Shown: piece after piece, positions 21,955 through 30,582 of the stretch
How the letters are laid out: the number at the start of each line of letters is the position of its first letter
How positions within the stretch are numbered: the stretch's first letter is position 1
Source of the DNA: Oceanobacillus profundus
GTDB lineage: Bacteria > Bacillota > Bacilli > Bacillales > Amphibacillaceae
Length of the DNA: 64,000 nt
Direction: 5' to 3'
Assembly (NCBI RefSeq): GCF_003515705.1
Contig: NZ_QWEH01000009.1
Location: 103,442-167,441, forward strand
The notes under the pieces: model-generated
The model's input: the letters and a program-made list of their open reading frames with translations, nothing else
Database searches by the model: none
Told to the model about the DNA's origin: nothing
Made by a program: the position numbers and the translations under genes

Positions 21955-22480
21955 ATTCACAGCTAGAGAGAAGAATAAGCTAAAAGGCACAGATATAATA
22001 AAATGAGAATTTCATTCTGCAAACTTTCTTGACTAATTTTCTATATACTTATTTTAATAATAAAAAATGAACTTGATGCATCGTTATCGTTCCATTTGGC
22101 CAATGGTATGTATCATAATAGCTTAGTTAGGTTTAAGATATATTTAATCAGAAACTATTTTTGTGGAGAAATTAAATCTAAAATAATCTTAAAAGGAAGA
22201 TTTGCAAGAGGCGAAAGAGATAAATAAGAAACTGAGCGTTTGAAATAGGTCTAAAGTATTGATTTTGTCGGGATAATTACGATCTGCACAAAAAATGGAC
22301 ACTTTTTAAATAAAATACATAGACCATCATTATCATTTAAAGATAGACAGTGCTTATACAGAAATCAGTTAAATAAAATGTGGTTGATGTATTTGCCATA
22401 TCCCAAAAAATCGAAGGAGCTTTTCTTTTCCTAATTGGTATACTAGATGCATTAACCCATATGTAATAAAGGAGTCTTGA
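21955..22480. other. Long intergenic region before the histidine kinase gene
   Basis: No protein or RNA gene is seen. It contains a TTGACT hexamer at 22029 without a good -10, a small palindrome CCATT-TGGCC-AATGG (22091-22105), and AT-rich sequence. Divergent promoters for ydhK and the kinase must lie here. Confidence 0.4.
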
Positions 22481-23869
22481 ATGTTAAATAAACTATCCTT
22501 AAAAATTGGATTATTGTTTTTTGTTTTTATCTTGATTGTTGAAATTTTCCTGTATTTCATTTTGTATACGAACCTGGTAAATGAACGGATTGAAGAAGTG
22601 ATGGATAATCTTTTGTCTCGTGGAAATACACATCGCGATGTTTTAGAAGAAAATTATAATCAATCGACATTAGAACACGTTGCTATCATGGAATCCGAAT
22701 CCAACTTTGCTGTGGTAATAACAGATGCATCTGGTAATGTAATCACTGAATCGGATCCAATTGACGGGGAAATGCTAGATGTTATTCAACATACGGATCT
22801 AAATCAAATACCCTTAGAGGGAAGCATATTAGTAGAAGGGTGGACAGAGAAAAAATATATTGCAACGGACAGTCCTATTACGATAAATAGGGAACACCAA
22901 GGACATGTATTTATGTTTTCTGATACAGATCATATCAGAAAAATTGTTGATCATTTAAGCCATCAATTCTTAATTATTGGACTGCTAACACTCCTTCTGA
23001 CAGTCGTAACGGTTTTTATACTTTCGAGGCTGATTACAAACCCATTAATTAAAATGAAAGAAGCAACCGAACAGTTGAGCAGAGGTAGGCACAGGGTGGA
23101 GTTACATACGGATCGCAGCGACGAACTAGGAGACCTGGCTAATTCAATTACAAGACTTTCAAACGATCTAGAACACTTAAAAAAATATAGAAATGAATTC
23201 TTGGCTAGTATCTCCCATGAACTACGAACTCCCTTAACTTACATAAAAGGTTATGCTGATATAATTAGTCGTGATGATGCGTCGGTTGAAGAAAAGAAAG
23301 AGTATATTGAAATTATTCGGGAAGAAACTGAACAGTTAACGGTACTAGTTAAAAGCTTATTTGATCTGGCAAAAATGGATCAGAATAAATTCATAATCAA
23401 AAGAAGGAATATAAATTTTGAACCACTAATTCATACGGTTACAGAACGCATACGACCTGCATTCGAGGAAAAATGCCTTATATTATCAGTCAATTGTCCA
23501 AGCCAGATTATCGCATATGTTGACCCAGATAGAATCCAACAGGTGCTCTTGAATATATTGGACAATGCAAAAAAACATAGTTCACAAGGAAACCGAATTT
23601 CAGTAAATATATCTCAAAATCAATATGAGATTATAACGATTATTTCAGATGAAGGAGAAGGGATTCCAGAAGAAGACTTACCTTATATATTTGAGCGTTT
23701 ATACCGTGTGGAGAAATCTAGATCTAGACGTAGTGGTGGAACAGGATTGGGATTAGCCATTGCAAAAGAAATTGTGGAATCCCATGGTGGTAACATTGAG
23801 GTGAAAAGTAAACAAGGTGTTGGCACTAGCTTTATGATATCGCTGCAAAGAGGTGACATAGTTGAATAA
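22481..23869 (+). CDS. Two-component sensor histidine kinase (HAMP, HisKA, HATPase)
   Basis: A 462-residue membrane kinase. TM1 about 8-30, extracytoplasmic sensor about 31-165, TM2 about 166-188, HAMP about 190-240, phospho-acceptor His near residue 246 in SISHELRTPLTYIKGYA, then N box (NILDNAKKHS), G1 (DEGEGIPEED) and G2 (GGTGLGLAI). It overlaps the response-regulator gene by eight bases. The sensor domain has no recognisable ligand motif; the genes on both sides (YdhK lipoprotein, CopB ATPase) suggest envelope copper or a similar metal stress, by context only. Confidence 0.92.
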   Translation: MLNKLSLKIGLLFFVFILIVEIFLYFILYTNLVNERIEEVMDNLLSRGNTHRDVLEENYNQSTLEHVAIMESESNFAVVITDASGNVITESDPIDGEMLDVIQHTDLNQIPLEGSILVEGWTEKKYIATDSPITINREHQGHVFMFSDTDHIRKIVDHLSHQFLIIGLLTLLLTVVTVFILSRLITNPLIKMKEATEQLSRGRHRVELHTDRSDELGDLANSITRLSNDLEHLKKYRNEFLASISHELRTPLTYIKGYADIISRDDASVEEKKEYIEIIREETEQLTVLVKSLFDLAKMDQNKFIIKRRNINFEPLIHTVTERIRPAFEEKCLILSVNCPSQIIAYVDPDRIQQVLLNILDNAKKHSSQGNRISVNISQNQYEIITIISDEGEGIPEEDLPYIFERLYRVEKSRSRRSGGTGLGLAIAKEIVESHGGNIEVKSKQGVGTSFMISLQRGDIVE

Positions 23870-24533
23870 GGTCTTACTAATTGATGATGAAAAAAGAATG
23901 GTAGATTTATTAGCATTGTACTTAAAGCCACATCATTATTTATGTTATAAAGCGTATGGGGCAAAAGAAGCTCTATCAGCTATAAGAGTAGAAACATTTG
24001 ACATCATTCTGCTTGATATTATGATGCCGGAAATGAATGGGTGGAAGCTTTGTAAAGAGTTAAGACGTTTTTCAGGGGTGCCAATTATTATGGTGACTGC
24101 ACGAGATCAAAAGGAGGATATTGTGAAAGGATTGAAACTCGGTGCAGATGATTATATTACGAAACCTATTAATGAAGAGGAATTATTAGCAAGAATGGAC
24201 GCATTGTTACGAAGAATAAAGCCATCTAGTCATATTAACGTACAGGGTCTTATATGGAATGAAGACCGGTTTGAACTGACCTATAAAAATAACCCTATAA
24301 AATTAACACCAAAAGAATTTTTTATGGTTGGCCACTTAATGAAAAATCCGAATCGTGTTTTCACTAGGGACCAGCTAATTGACTTGATTTGGGGATTTAC
24401 TTCTGAAACAGAAGGAAGAACTGTGGACTCACATGTTAGAAATGTAAGAGAAAAAATTCGTCAGGCTGGTTTTCCAATCGATGTGTATTTTAAAACTGTT
24501 TGGGGTGTTGGGTACAAATGGGTTCATAAATGA
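23862..24533 (+). CDS. OmpR/PhoB-family response regulator
   Basis: 223 residues: receiver domain with LLIDDE acid pocket, phospho-Asp near residue 51 in ILLDIMMPEMNG, TAR switch Thr and conserved Lys in YITKP, then a winged-helix DNA-binding domain ending VWGVGYKWV. The TTG start at 23862 lies within the end of the kinase gene and is preceded by GAGGTG. It is the partner of the preceding kinase. Likely targets are ydhK and copB, inferred from position and shared direct repeats. Confidence 0.93.
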   Translation: MNKVLLIDDEKRMVDLLALYLKPHHYLCYKAYGAKEALSAIRVETFDIILLDIMMPEMNGWKLCKELRRFSGVPIIMVTARDQKEDIVKGLKLGADDYITKPINEEELLARMDALLRRIKPSSHINVQGLIWNEDRFELTYKNNPIKLTPKEFFMVGHLMKNPNRVFTRDQLIDLIWGFTSETEGRTVDSHVRNVREKIRQAGFPIDVYFKTVWGVGYKWVHK

Positions 24534-24544
24534 TACTACAAAAG

Positions 24545-24584
24545 TTGCTCAATGAGTAGATTACGTGCATTGAGCAATTTTTTT
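24545..24584 (+). terminator. Terminator after the two-component genes
   Basis: TTGCTCAATG (24545-24554) pairs with CATTGAGCAA (24568-24577) and is followed by seven T. Confidence 0.93.
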
Positions 24585-24768
24585 CAGATTTTCCGAACGA
24601 GAAAGCCCACTGTCTTTAGATGTGGGATGAAAGTGAGGTCAAATACGGAGTGGTATTAAAAACTGAAGGCTTGTACAACTTCAAGTGTTTAAAATTCCTT
24701 GAAATTCTTTTCTTGAAACCCATATATAAGTAATTTTTAAAAACGAACTATATATTTCCCAAAGTTAC

Positions 24769-24873
24769 GCAAATAAACAGATTCTCGAAAAGTGCACAGA
24801 ATTTGCATAGAAACTTAATAAATCAACAGGTTTATACAGGTTTATATCATACCTAAGGGGGGTAAAGTATAGT
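24769..24873 (+). promoter_or_regulatory. copB control region: tandem repeats and CsoR-like site
   Basis: Two head-to-tail perfect 10-base repeats CAGGTTTATA lie at 24827-24836 and 24837-24846. Immediately after comes ATACCTAAGGGGGGTAA (24849-24865), an imperfect CsoR-type inverted repeat, followed by a -10-like TATAGT (24868-24873), the same -10 as at csoR and the copper-binding protein gene. GCAAATAAA and ATTTGCAT upstream resemble the boxes before ydhK. Dual control by a response regulator and CsoR is inferred. Confidence 0.45.
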
Positions 24874-24939
24874 ATTGCAAGGAGATAGAATAAGATATCT
24901 AAAGTCTCCTTAAACTAGGGTGAATAAGGAGTGAAAACA

Positions 24940-27147
24940 ATGGAAAAGCAAAGTAACGGAAAGAACAAACGCGATGATGACCAAGAAGGACACCACGAAC
25001 AAAGTCATTCACACCATCATTATGGCAGATATGATAAAGGTCATGAGACACAAAATCATGTCAAACATGATCACTATAATGGTGGAAATATGGATCATAA
25101 TCAACATGTACATGCTGATCATGAACACCATTTACATGAAGGGCATGAGAACCATAATGATAACGAACACAACCATCACGGAGAACATGGGGGTGGTCAT
25201 TCAGGACATCATGAACATATGATTGAAGATTTTAAGAAACGCTTCTGGGTATCTTTAGTGCTGACAATACCAATTTCTTACTTATCAGAAATGATTCAAA
25301 TGCTTTTTGGATATGAAGTTAACTTTACTGGCCATACATTGTTATTATTCCTGCTATCCACGATTGTTTTTTTCTATGGTGGTAAACCTTTTTTATTAGG
25401 TGCTTGGGATGAATTAAAAACGAAGGCGCCTGGTATGATGATGCTCATTTCTTTAGCTATTGTAACGGCATATGTTTATAGTACATTGACAGCCTTTTTT
25501 ATAAAAGGAAGCGATTTTTTCTTTGAATTAGCGACGTTAGTTGTCATCATGCTCGTAGGACATTGGATCGAAATGAGATCCATTATGGGCGCTTCAAAAG
25601 CATTAGAAGAGTTAATCAAACTTATGCCAAAGGAAGCACATAAAATTAATGAGTCTGGAAATATTGTAGAAGTTTCTGTTGAAGAACTCGTACCAGGCGA
25701 TCAAATTTTAGTTAAATCTGGAGAGAAAATCCCCCTTGACGGAGAGATTTTCGAAGGAGAATCCACTGTTGATGAATCGATGCTAACAGGTGAATCAGTT
25801 CCTGTTGAAAAGCATCCTGGGATGGAAGCAATTGGTGGAGCAGTGAATGGTGAAGGTATATTAAAAATTCAAGTAAATAAAACAGGTAGTGAAACATATC
25901 TATCTCAAGTAATTCAATTAGTCAGTGATGCTGAAAAGACCAAATCAAAAGCGCAAGGATTTGCCGATGTTGCTGCGAAATGGTTATTCTATGTTGCTGT
26001 AGTTGTAGGGATTATTACGTTAGCTTATTGGATAACGACAGGTGATTTTGAATTCGCATTAGAGAGAATGGTTACCGTCTTGATAATCGCTTGCCCGCAT
26101 GCACTAGGTTTAGCAGGACCATTAGTTACTTCAAGATCAACTTCCATTGCTGCTAGGAAAGGGTTGTTAATACGTAACCGTACACAATTTGAAAGTGCTT
26201 GGAAAGTAGACCGAATTGTATTTGATAAAACTGGTACGCTAACAGAAGGTAATTTTGGAGTAACTGACGTACATCCAAGTGAAGGAATAACTAAAGAAGA
26301 TTTATTGAGGTTAGCATACTCCGTTGAAGTACAGTCGGATCATCCAATAGCAAAAGGAATCGTAAAAGAAGGAAAAGAACGTAATTTAGAAGTATATGAG
26401 GTAAAAGATTATCAAAATCTAACTGGTAAAGGTCTTGTTGCGAAAATAAAGGATGAAGAAATAGCTGTTATCAGTCCAGGTGCAATGAGATCAAATAACA
26501 TCTCATTTGATGAGAAGACCTATGAAAAACTTGCAGCACAAGGGAAAACTGTTGTTTTCGTTCTAAAAGATAATGTGCTGCAAGGGATGATTGCTTTAGC
26601 TGACATTATTCGAGAATCTTCATTTAAAGTAATCAAGGAATTAAATAATCGTGGTATCGAAACGATCATGATGACTGGTGATAATAGTAAGGTAGCAAAT
26701 TATGTCGGTGAACAGCTTAGAATGGCAAAAGTCATTGCAGAAGTATTACCACATGATAAATCAAGCAATGTTAAAGATTTAAAACAAGGCGGCAAAATAG
26801 TAGCGATGATTGGTGATGGTATTAATGATGCCCCTGCCTTGGCAGAAGCAAATTTAGGGATAGCTATCGGTGCGGGGACAGATGTTGCAATTGAAACTGC
26901 TGATGTAATATTAGTGAATAGTAATCCAGTAGATATTTTAAATATCTTTAAATTGTCAAAAGCGAGTAGTCGAAAAATGATGCAAAACTTAGGTTGGGCT
27001 GCTGGATATAATATTGTTGCAATTCCACTGGCAGCAGGTGTTTTGTATAGTATAGGGATTGTGATAACTCCAGCAATTGGAGCAGTGGTGATGTCATTAA
27101 GTACCATTATTTGTGCAATTAATGCCCAGTTGTTAAAGATAGACTAG
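24940..27147 (+). CDS. copB: CopB-type copper P1B-ATPase with His-rich N-terminus
   Basis: 735 residues. The first ~100 residues are very rich in His and Asn and replace CXXC domains. The membrane ion site is CPH (IIACPHALGL, about 385-387), the hallmark of P1B-3/CopB pumps; TGES, DKTGTLTEG (Asp about 428), DHPIA and GDGINDAPAL follow. CopB-type pumps move Cu(II) or Cu(I)/Ag out of the cell; direction is by family. ATG 24940 is chosen (AAGGAG eight bases upstream) over an in-frame GTG three codons earlier that lies in the RBS. A terminator follows. Confidence 0.93.
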   Translation: MEKQSNGKNKRDDDQEGHHEQSHSHHHYGRYDKGHETQNHVKHDHYNGGNMDHNQHVHADHEHHLHEGHENHNDNEHNHHGEHGGGHSGHHEHMIEDFKKRFWVSLVLTIPISYLSEMIQMLFGYEVNFTGHTLLLFLLSTIVFFYGGKPFLLGAWDELKTKAPGMMMLISLAIVTAYVYSTLTAFFIKGSDFFFELATLVVIMLVGHWIEMRSIMGASKALEELIKLMPKEAHKINESGNIVEVSVEELVPGDQILVKSGEKIPLDGEIFEGESTVDESMLTGESVPVEKHPGMEAIGGAVNGEGILKIQVNKTGSETYLSQVIQLVSDAEKTKSKAQGFADVAAKWLFYVAVVVGIITLAYWITTGDFEFALERMVTVLIIACPHALGLAGPLVTSRSTSIAARKGLLIRNRTQFESAWKVDRIVFDKTGTLTEGNFGVTDVHPSEGITKEDLLRLAYSVEVQSDHPIAKGIVKEGKERNLEVYEVKDYQNLTGKGLVAKIKDEEIAVISPGAMRSNNISFDEKTYEKLAAQGKTVVFVLKDNVLQGMIALADIIRESSFKVIKELNNRGIETIMMTGDNSKVANYVGEQLRMAKVIAEVLPHDKSSNVKDLKQGGKIVAMIGDGINDAPALAEANLGIAIGAGTDVAIETADVILVNSNPVDILNIFKLSKASSRKMMQNLGWAAGYNIVAIPLAAGVLYSIGIVITPAIGAVVMSLSTIICAINAQLLKID

Positions 27148-27229
27148 TTCATAATAAAAGACTAGGGTAAGCATAAAAGAATCAAAGTATGCTTGTTGTA
27201 TCTATAAACTAATGCAGCTTATCATTTGT

Positions 27230-27271
27230 GGTAGCGTTGCGCACAATCAAGCGCGAAACGCTACCTTTTTT
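27230..27271 (+). terminator. Terminator after copB
   Basis: GGTAGCGTT (27230-27238) pairs with AACGCTACC (27257-27265), extended by inner GCGC pairs, then six T. Confidence 0.9.
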
Positions 27272-27364
27272 CAGCCTAAACTTAAGGCCAATAGGATTCT
27301 ACTTCCGATTTCAGCATCTTGTAGGTTACAGGGCTACAGGGCGATGAAACTTAGACTGTCCAGG

Positions 27365-27541
27365 TTACTTTTTATAAATATTTTTCGCGTCTTTAGTATG
27401 CGTAAATTTTTCTCCCCTTTCTGCCCGTTCCTTTATTTCATTTTTTAATGTTGTGCAAAAATCTTGATCCAACTTTAGTTTGATTGCCTTTCTCAAGGAT
27501 TCCTCTAATAGTTCATCTGACAAATGTTTTAGACTGTTCAA
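27365..27541 (-). CDS. sda: Sda-like sporulation histidine kinase inhibitor
   Basis: A 58-residue protein from TTG 27541, nine bases after GGAGG, to TAA at 27365. It reads MNSLKHLSDELLEESLRKA, then KLKLDQDFCTTLKNEIKERAE. The LSDELLxES-x-KA-x-x-LxLDxDF-x-x-L-x-x-EI pattern is the helical hairpin of Sda, which binds the KinA/KinB dimerisation domain and blocks Spo0A activation when DNA replication is disturbed. It has a longer C-terminal tail than the 46-residue B. subtilis protein, and Cys where that protein has Ile after DF. It lies alone between copB and the sulfur genes. Confidence 0.85.
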   Translation of the reverse strand: MNSLKHLSDELLEESLRKAIKLKLDQDFCTTLKNEIKERAERGEKFTHTKDAKNIYKK

Positions 27542-27833
27542 TGATCTTTACCTCCCATGTTTGCATTTTTTAATACCTTTGAATCTGAATAATCGGAAGT
27601 AGAATCTACCAAAAATAATACAAAGTGGGACAAGCAAAGACAAAAATTTGACAATAACTGCGTAGATTAATTATTTTTCGGGTTTCGTTTTTGCTTTAGG
27701 TGAACATGGATTTTATCAAGTACATCTATGTATACCAACAAATGGTGACGATATATGAAGAAAAACGTCGAGGCATGCTCATATATTATGGCGGAGGTAT
27801 CATCGGCACTGTATTCAGATAAAGGTGTCACTA
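27542..27833. other. Spacer between sda and cstR
   Basis: Holds the sda RBS and presumed promoter on the minus strand. A 38-codon plus-strand frame (27706-27822) has a weak AGGTG before its ATG but no recognised family. Confidence 0.4.
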
Positions 27834-27862
27834 TTGACATTATACCTGGAAGGGTATAATAT
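27834..27862 (+). promoter_or_regulatory. cstR promoter with CstR operator
   Basis: -35 TTGACA (27834-27839) and -10 TAATAT (27857-27862, spacer 17; TATAAT overlaps at 27855). The spacer holds the inverted repeat TATACC-TGGAAG-GGTATA (27841-27858), a CsoR/CstR-family operator placed to block RNA polymerase. Confidence 0.8.
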
Positions 27863-27907
27863 AGTGCTTGCCTGCTATGTATCGAATAACAAAAAAGGAG
27901 CATACCG

Positions 27908-28168
27908 ATGGAATACAATGATCAAATCAAAAATAGAGTAAAGCGTATGGAAGGGCAACTTCGAGGAATTTTAAAAATGATGGAAGACAACAAAGATTGT
28001 AAAGAAGTTATTACACAGTTGTCAGCCGTCCGTTCGGCAGTAGATAGAACAGTAGGTGTAATTGTAAGTTCGAATTTAGTTGAATGTGTTCTTGAAGCTG
28101 AAGAAAATGGAGAGAATACGGATGAGTTAATAAAAGAAGCTGTCAACTTGCTTGTAAAGAGCAGATAA
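27908..28168 (+). CDS. cstR: CstR, persulfide-sensing CsoR-family repressor
   Basis: 86 residues, all-helical. It has Cys31 and Cys60, the two persulfide-reactive cysteines of Staphylococcus aureus CstR, and Asn56 where copper-sensing CsoR has His, so it should not bind Cu(I). NLVECV and the C-terminal EAVNLLVKSR closely resemble CstR. It heads the cluster of sulfur-transfer genes and its promoter and four more downstream promoters carry the same inverted repeat. When cysteines form di- to tetrasulfide links the repressor should leave DNA. Confidence 0.93.
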   Translation: MEYNDQIKNRVKRMEGQLRGILKMMEDNKDCKEVITQLSAVRSAVDRTVGVIVSSNLVECVLEAEENGENTDELIKEAVNLLVKSR

Positions 28169-28178
28169 TATTTAGGAG

Positions 28179-28220
28179 TTGACATTCTTTTTTTTATCTT
28201 ATAATATACCCATAGGGGTA
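28179..28220 (+). promoter_or_regulatory. tusA promoter with CstR operator
   Basis: -35 TTGACA (28179-28184), -10 TAATAT (28202-28207, spacer 17) and inverted repeat TACCC-ATAG-GGGTA (28207-28220) overlapping the -10 and start. Same layout as the cstR promoter. Confidence 0.75.
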
Positions 28221-28250
28221 GAGGTAAAATAATTGATTGGAGGATTTAAA

Positions 28251-28478
28251 ATGAATGTAGATAAAGTATTAGATGCAAAGGGACTGTCTTGTCCAATGCC
28301 AATTGTAAAAACAAAAGTCGCTATAAGCGAACTAGAAGAAGGTCAAGTATTAGAGGTTCATACGACTGATAAGGGAGCTAGAAACGATATTCCAGCATGG
28401 GCTAAATCAGGCGGACATGAACTTCTGAAACATGAAGAGGAAAATGATGTGTTAAAGTTTTGGATAAGAAAAAGGTAA
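28251..28478 (+). CDS. tusA: TusA/SirA-family sulfur carrier protein
   Basis: 75 residues. The signature LDAKGLSCPMPIVKTK holds the persulfide-carrying Cys14 in the CPxP motif. TusA proteins accept sulfane sulfur from rhodaneses or cysteine desulfurase and pass it on. ATG 28251 follows GGAGGATTTAAA; six in-frame codons upstream are ignored. It is preceded by its own CstR operator and promoter. Confidence 0.95.
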   Translation: MNVDKVLDAKGLSCPMPIVKTKVAISELEEGQVLEVHTTDKGARNDIPAWAKSGGHELLKHEEENDVLKFWIRKR

Positions 28479-28494
28479 TTTTTTACATTAATAA

Positions 28495-28510
28495 ATACCC
28501 ATGTAGGTAT
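28495..28510 (+). promoter_or_regulatory. CstR operator before the membrane rhodanese gene
   Basis: ATACC-CATGTA-GGTAT, 5-base arms with a 6-base spacer, 30 bases before the start codon. Confidence 0.7.
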
Positions 28511-28539
28511 ATATTGGGTGGAAGGGAGAGATAGAAGGT

Positions 28540-28905
28540 ATGGACTTTGTAATGTATATTATTATTGCAGCTTTCTTGTTTTTTATCTTGCAGCGAGTTC
28601 TACCTGCAAAAGGTATGAATCATATAGCAGCAACTGATTTAAAAAGGGAACTAAATAAGAAAGAAAAGCAGTATATCGATGTCCGAACACCAGGAGAATT
28701 TAAAAGAAATCACATCAGCGGATTTAAAAATATACCACTTCACCAACTTTCTCGAAAAGCGGATAAAGAGCTTTCGAAGGAAAGAGAAGTTATTGTCATT
28801 TGTCAAAGTGGAATGAGAAGTTTAAAGGCCGGAAAGGAACTAAAAAAATTAGGTTTTACAAAAGTAACAAATGTAAAAGGTGGTATGAACAATTGGATTT
28901 CATGA
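28540..28905 (+). CDS. Membrane-anchored rhodanese-like sulfurtransferase
   Basis: 121 residues: an N-terminal hydrophobic anchor (about 4-20) followed by a single rhodanese domain with YIDVRTPGEF and the active-site loop CQSGMRS (Cys88), ending VKGGMNNW. The catalytic Cys should carry a persulfide taken from thiosulfate or low-molecular-weight persulfides. It sits between tusA and a second rhodanese (gap 12 bases) and is preceded by a CstR operator. Confidence 0.92.
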   Translation: MDFVMYIIIAAFLFFILQRVLPAKGMNHIAATDLKRELNKKEKQYIDVRTPGEFKRNHISGFKNIPLHQLSRKADKELSKEREVIVICQSGMRSLKAGKELKKLGFTKVTNVKGGMNNWIS

Positions 28906-28917
28906 AAAGGAGAAATT

Positions 28918-29217
28918 ATGATGAAAGAAATTACAGCAAAGGAAGTTGAATCGTTAATAAAAGAAAGAAATGCATTAAATATTATTGATGTGCGTGAAGT
29001 AGATGAAGTAGCTGAAGGGAAAATACCAAATGCCGTGAACATCCCAATTGGAGCAGTGGAGTCTCGAATCCATGAACTAGACAAGTCAAAGGAATACATT
29101 ATGGTTTGTCGTTCTGGAGCCAGAAGTGGCAGTGCTACCGAATTTCTTGAAAGCCAAGGTTATCATGCCATAAACATGCAAGGTGGAATGCTCGCATGGG
29201 AAGCAGATGTGGAATGA
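28918..29217 (+). CDS. Rhodanese-like sulfurtransferase, single domain
   Basis: 99 residues, cytosolic. IIDVREVDEVAEGKIPNAVNIP and the active-site loop CRSGARS (Cys64) are those of GlpE/PspE-like rhodaneses; QGGMLAWE closes the domain. It follows the membrane rhodanese by 12 bases without a separate operator, so the two are one transcript. RBS AAAGGAGAAAT; the ATG at 28921 could also serve. Confidence 0.92.
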   Translation: MMKEITAKEVESLIKERNALNIIDVREVDEVAEGKIPNAVNIPIGAVESRIHELDKSKEYIMVCRSGARSGSATEFLESQGYHAINMQGGMLAWEADVE

Positions 29218-29231
29218 TGTTGGTAATTCCA

Positions 29232-29247
29232 ATACCCATAATGGTAT
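29232..29247 (+). promoter_or_regulatory. CstR operator before the glutaredoxin gene
   Basis: ATACC-CATAAT-GGTAT, same arms and spacer length as the other copies in the cluster. Confidence 0.7.
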
Positions 29248-29317
29248 AAATAGATTATTATAAATGGATTTAAGAGAACTAAATACTATTTTTAATGGAT
29301 TAAGGAGAGGTTTAAAT

Positions 29318-29551
29318 ATGAATAAAGTAATAGTATATACAACAACCCAATGTCCGTACTGTGTCATGTTAAAAAATTTTTTAGCGGAGCAAAATATCTC
29401 TTTTCAGGAAGTGAATGTTGAAACAAACCCCGATATGATGCAAATGTTGGTTAATACAACAGGGCAAATGGGAGTACCGCAAACGGAGGTTAATGGTCAA
29501 TGGATTGTAGGATTTGATCCAAATAATATTAAGAAAGCATTAAAAAACTAG
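29318..29551 (+). CDS. Glutaredoxin-like protein (CPYC)
   Basis: 77 residues with the dithiol motif TQCPYC (Cys12, Cys15), the cis-Pro GVPQTEVNG and the C-terminal GFDP. It is likely to reduce protein or low-molecular-weight persulfides formed by its neighbours. ATG 29318 follows AAGGAGAGG; 18 in-frame codons upstream overlap the promoter. DsrE gene follows after 12 bases. Confidence 0.93.
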   Translation: MNKVIVYTTTQCPYCVMLKNFLAEQNISFQEVNVETNPDMMQMLVNTTGQMGVPQTEVNGQWIVGFDPNNIKKALKN

Positions 29552-29563
29552 GAGGAAAAAACA

Positions 29564-29959
29564 TTGAATAAAAAAGTAGCAATTATTGCAAGTAACGGTG
29601 GATTATTTGATGCATACAAAGTGTTTAATATTGCAACTGCAGCGGCTGCAACAGATCAAAAAGTAGCCATCTTCTTTACATTTGAAGGATTAAACTTAAT
29701 TCACAAAGAAGCACATCAGCAACTCCCTATGCCAGAAGGGAAAGAACACTTTGCAGAGGGATTTGCAAAAGCAAATGCTCCATCCATTCCAGAGTTGATT
29801 AAAATGGCGAAAGAAATGGGCGTTACATTTATTGGCTGTCAAATGACAATGGATGTTATGGGATTAGAAAAAGAGACATTTATTGATGGAGTTGAAGTGG
29901 GCGGTGCTGTAACATTTTTAGAGTTTGCAAAAGACGCTGATGTAACATTGACATTTTAA
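29564..29959 (+). CDS. DsrE/DsrF-like sulfur-transfer protein
   Basis: 131 residues of the DsrE/F-like (DsrEFH) fold: KVAIIASNGGLFDAYKVFNIATAAAA at the start, then FTFEGLNLI and MGVTFIGCQMTMDVMGL with a conserved Cys92, the candidate persulfide site. Such small proteins trade sulfur with TusA and rhodaneses. Start is TTG 29564, after AGGAGG, and it is probably co-transcribed with the glutaredoxin gene. Confidence 0.9.
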   Translation: MNKKVAIIASNGGLFDAYKVFNIATAAAATDQKVAIFFTFEGLNLIHKEAHQQLPMPEGKEHFAEGFAKANAPSIPELIKMAKEMGVTFIGCQMTMDVMGLEKETFIDGVEVGGAVTFLEFAKDADVTLTF

Positions 29960-30051
29960 CTTGCTTTAACAGAAGTTTTTCGATTTCCGTAGTTCTAGGT
30001 GAGAAAATTTTATAGTTTGCCTTTTATTAATTTTAATGGAGGAATGTAACG

Positions 30052-30486
30052 ATGGCTGAATTAAAAACAAATGTGAATGCGGTTTGGAATGGTGGAACAA
30101 CAGGAAATGGAATTCTTAAAGCAGCGTATTTGGATACAAAAATTGCTATCCCAACGGATTTAAAAGGAAGTGGAAACGGGACTGATCCGAAAGAGCTACT
30201 AGTCTCTTCAGCGACAACTTGTTATATCGCAACACTTACTTCCATACTTGAAAATAGAAAATTACCTATCGTAGAACATACAATAAATTCTGAAGCAACG
30301 ATAACTGATAATGTATTTACAATTACGCACAATCCACAAATCGTTTTATCTAATGAGGCAACAAAAGCACAAATTCAATCTGCAGAACGAGCAATAGTGG
30401 GAGCAGATCGAGCTTGCGAAGTTGGGAATTTACTAAAAAAAGCAGGTGTGATTATTGAAACGAAAGGGAATGTGTCATTGAAATAA
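30052..30486 (+). CDS. OsmC/Ohr-family peroxiredoxin-like protein
   Basis: 144 residues. DPKELLVSSATTCYIATL with Cys57 and RACEVG with Cys122 provide the two redox cysteines of OsmC/Ohr proteins, which reduce organic hydroperoxides; some act on persulfides or polysulfides. RBS GGAGG. It has no inverted-repeat operator in its 90-base upstream gap and may be read through from dsrE. Confidence 0.9.
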   Translation: MAELKTNVNAVWNGGTTGNGILKAAYLDTKIAIPTDLKGSGNGTDPKELLVSSATTCYIATLTSILENRKLPIVEHTINSEATITDNVFTITHNPQIVLSNEATKAQIQSAERAIVGADRACEVGNLLKKAGVIIETKGNVSLK

Positions 30487-30582
30487 CGCAGAAAAGTTGT
30501 TAAACCAAGTTTTCTTGAATCTATAACATTTATAGAACTTTACAAAAGATACTGATGTAAGCATATTTTTTTAAGTTTAAAT

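Noticed and set aside
27706..27822. 38-codon plus-strand frame before cstR, beginning MDFIKYIYVYQQ
   Set aside because: Only a weak AGGTG before the ATG, no recognisable family, and it ends just before the cstR promoter; kept as a note rather than a gene.
27667..27918. 83-codon minus-strand frame over the cstR promoter
   Set aside because: Covers the promoter, operator and start of cstR; no RBS or family.
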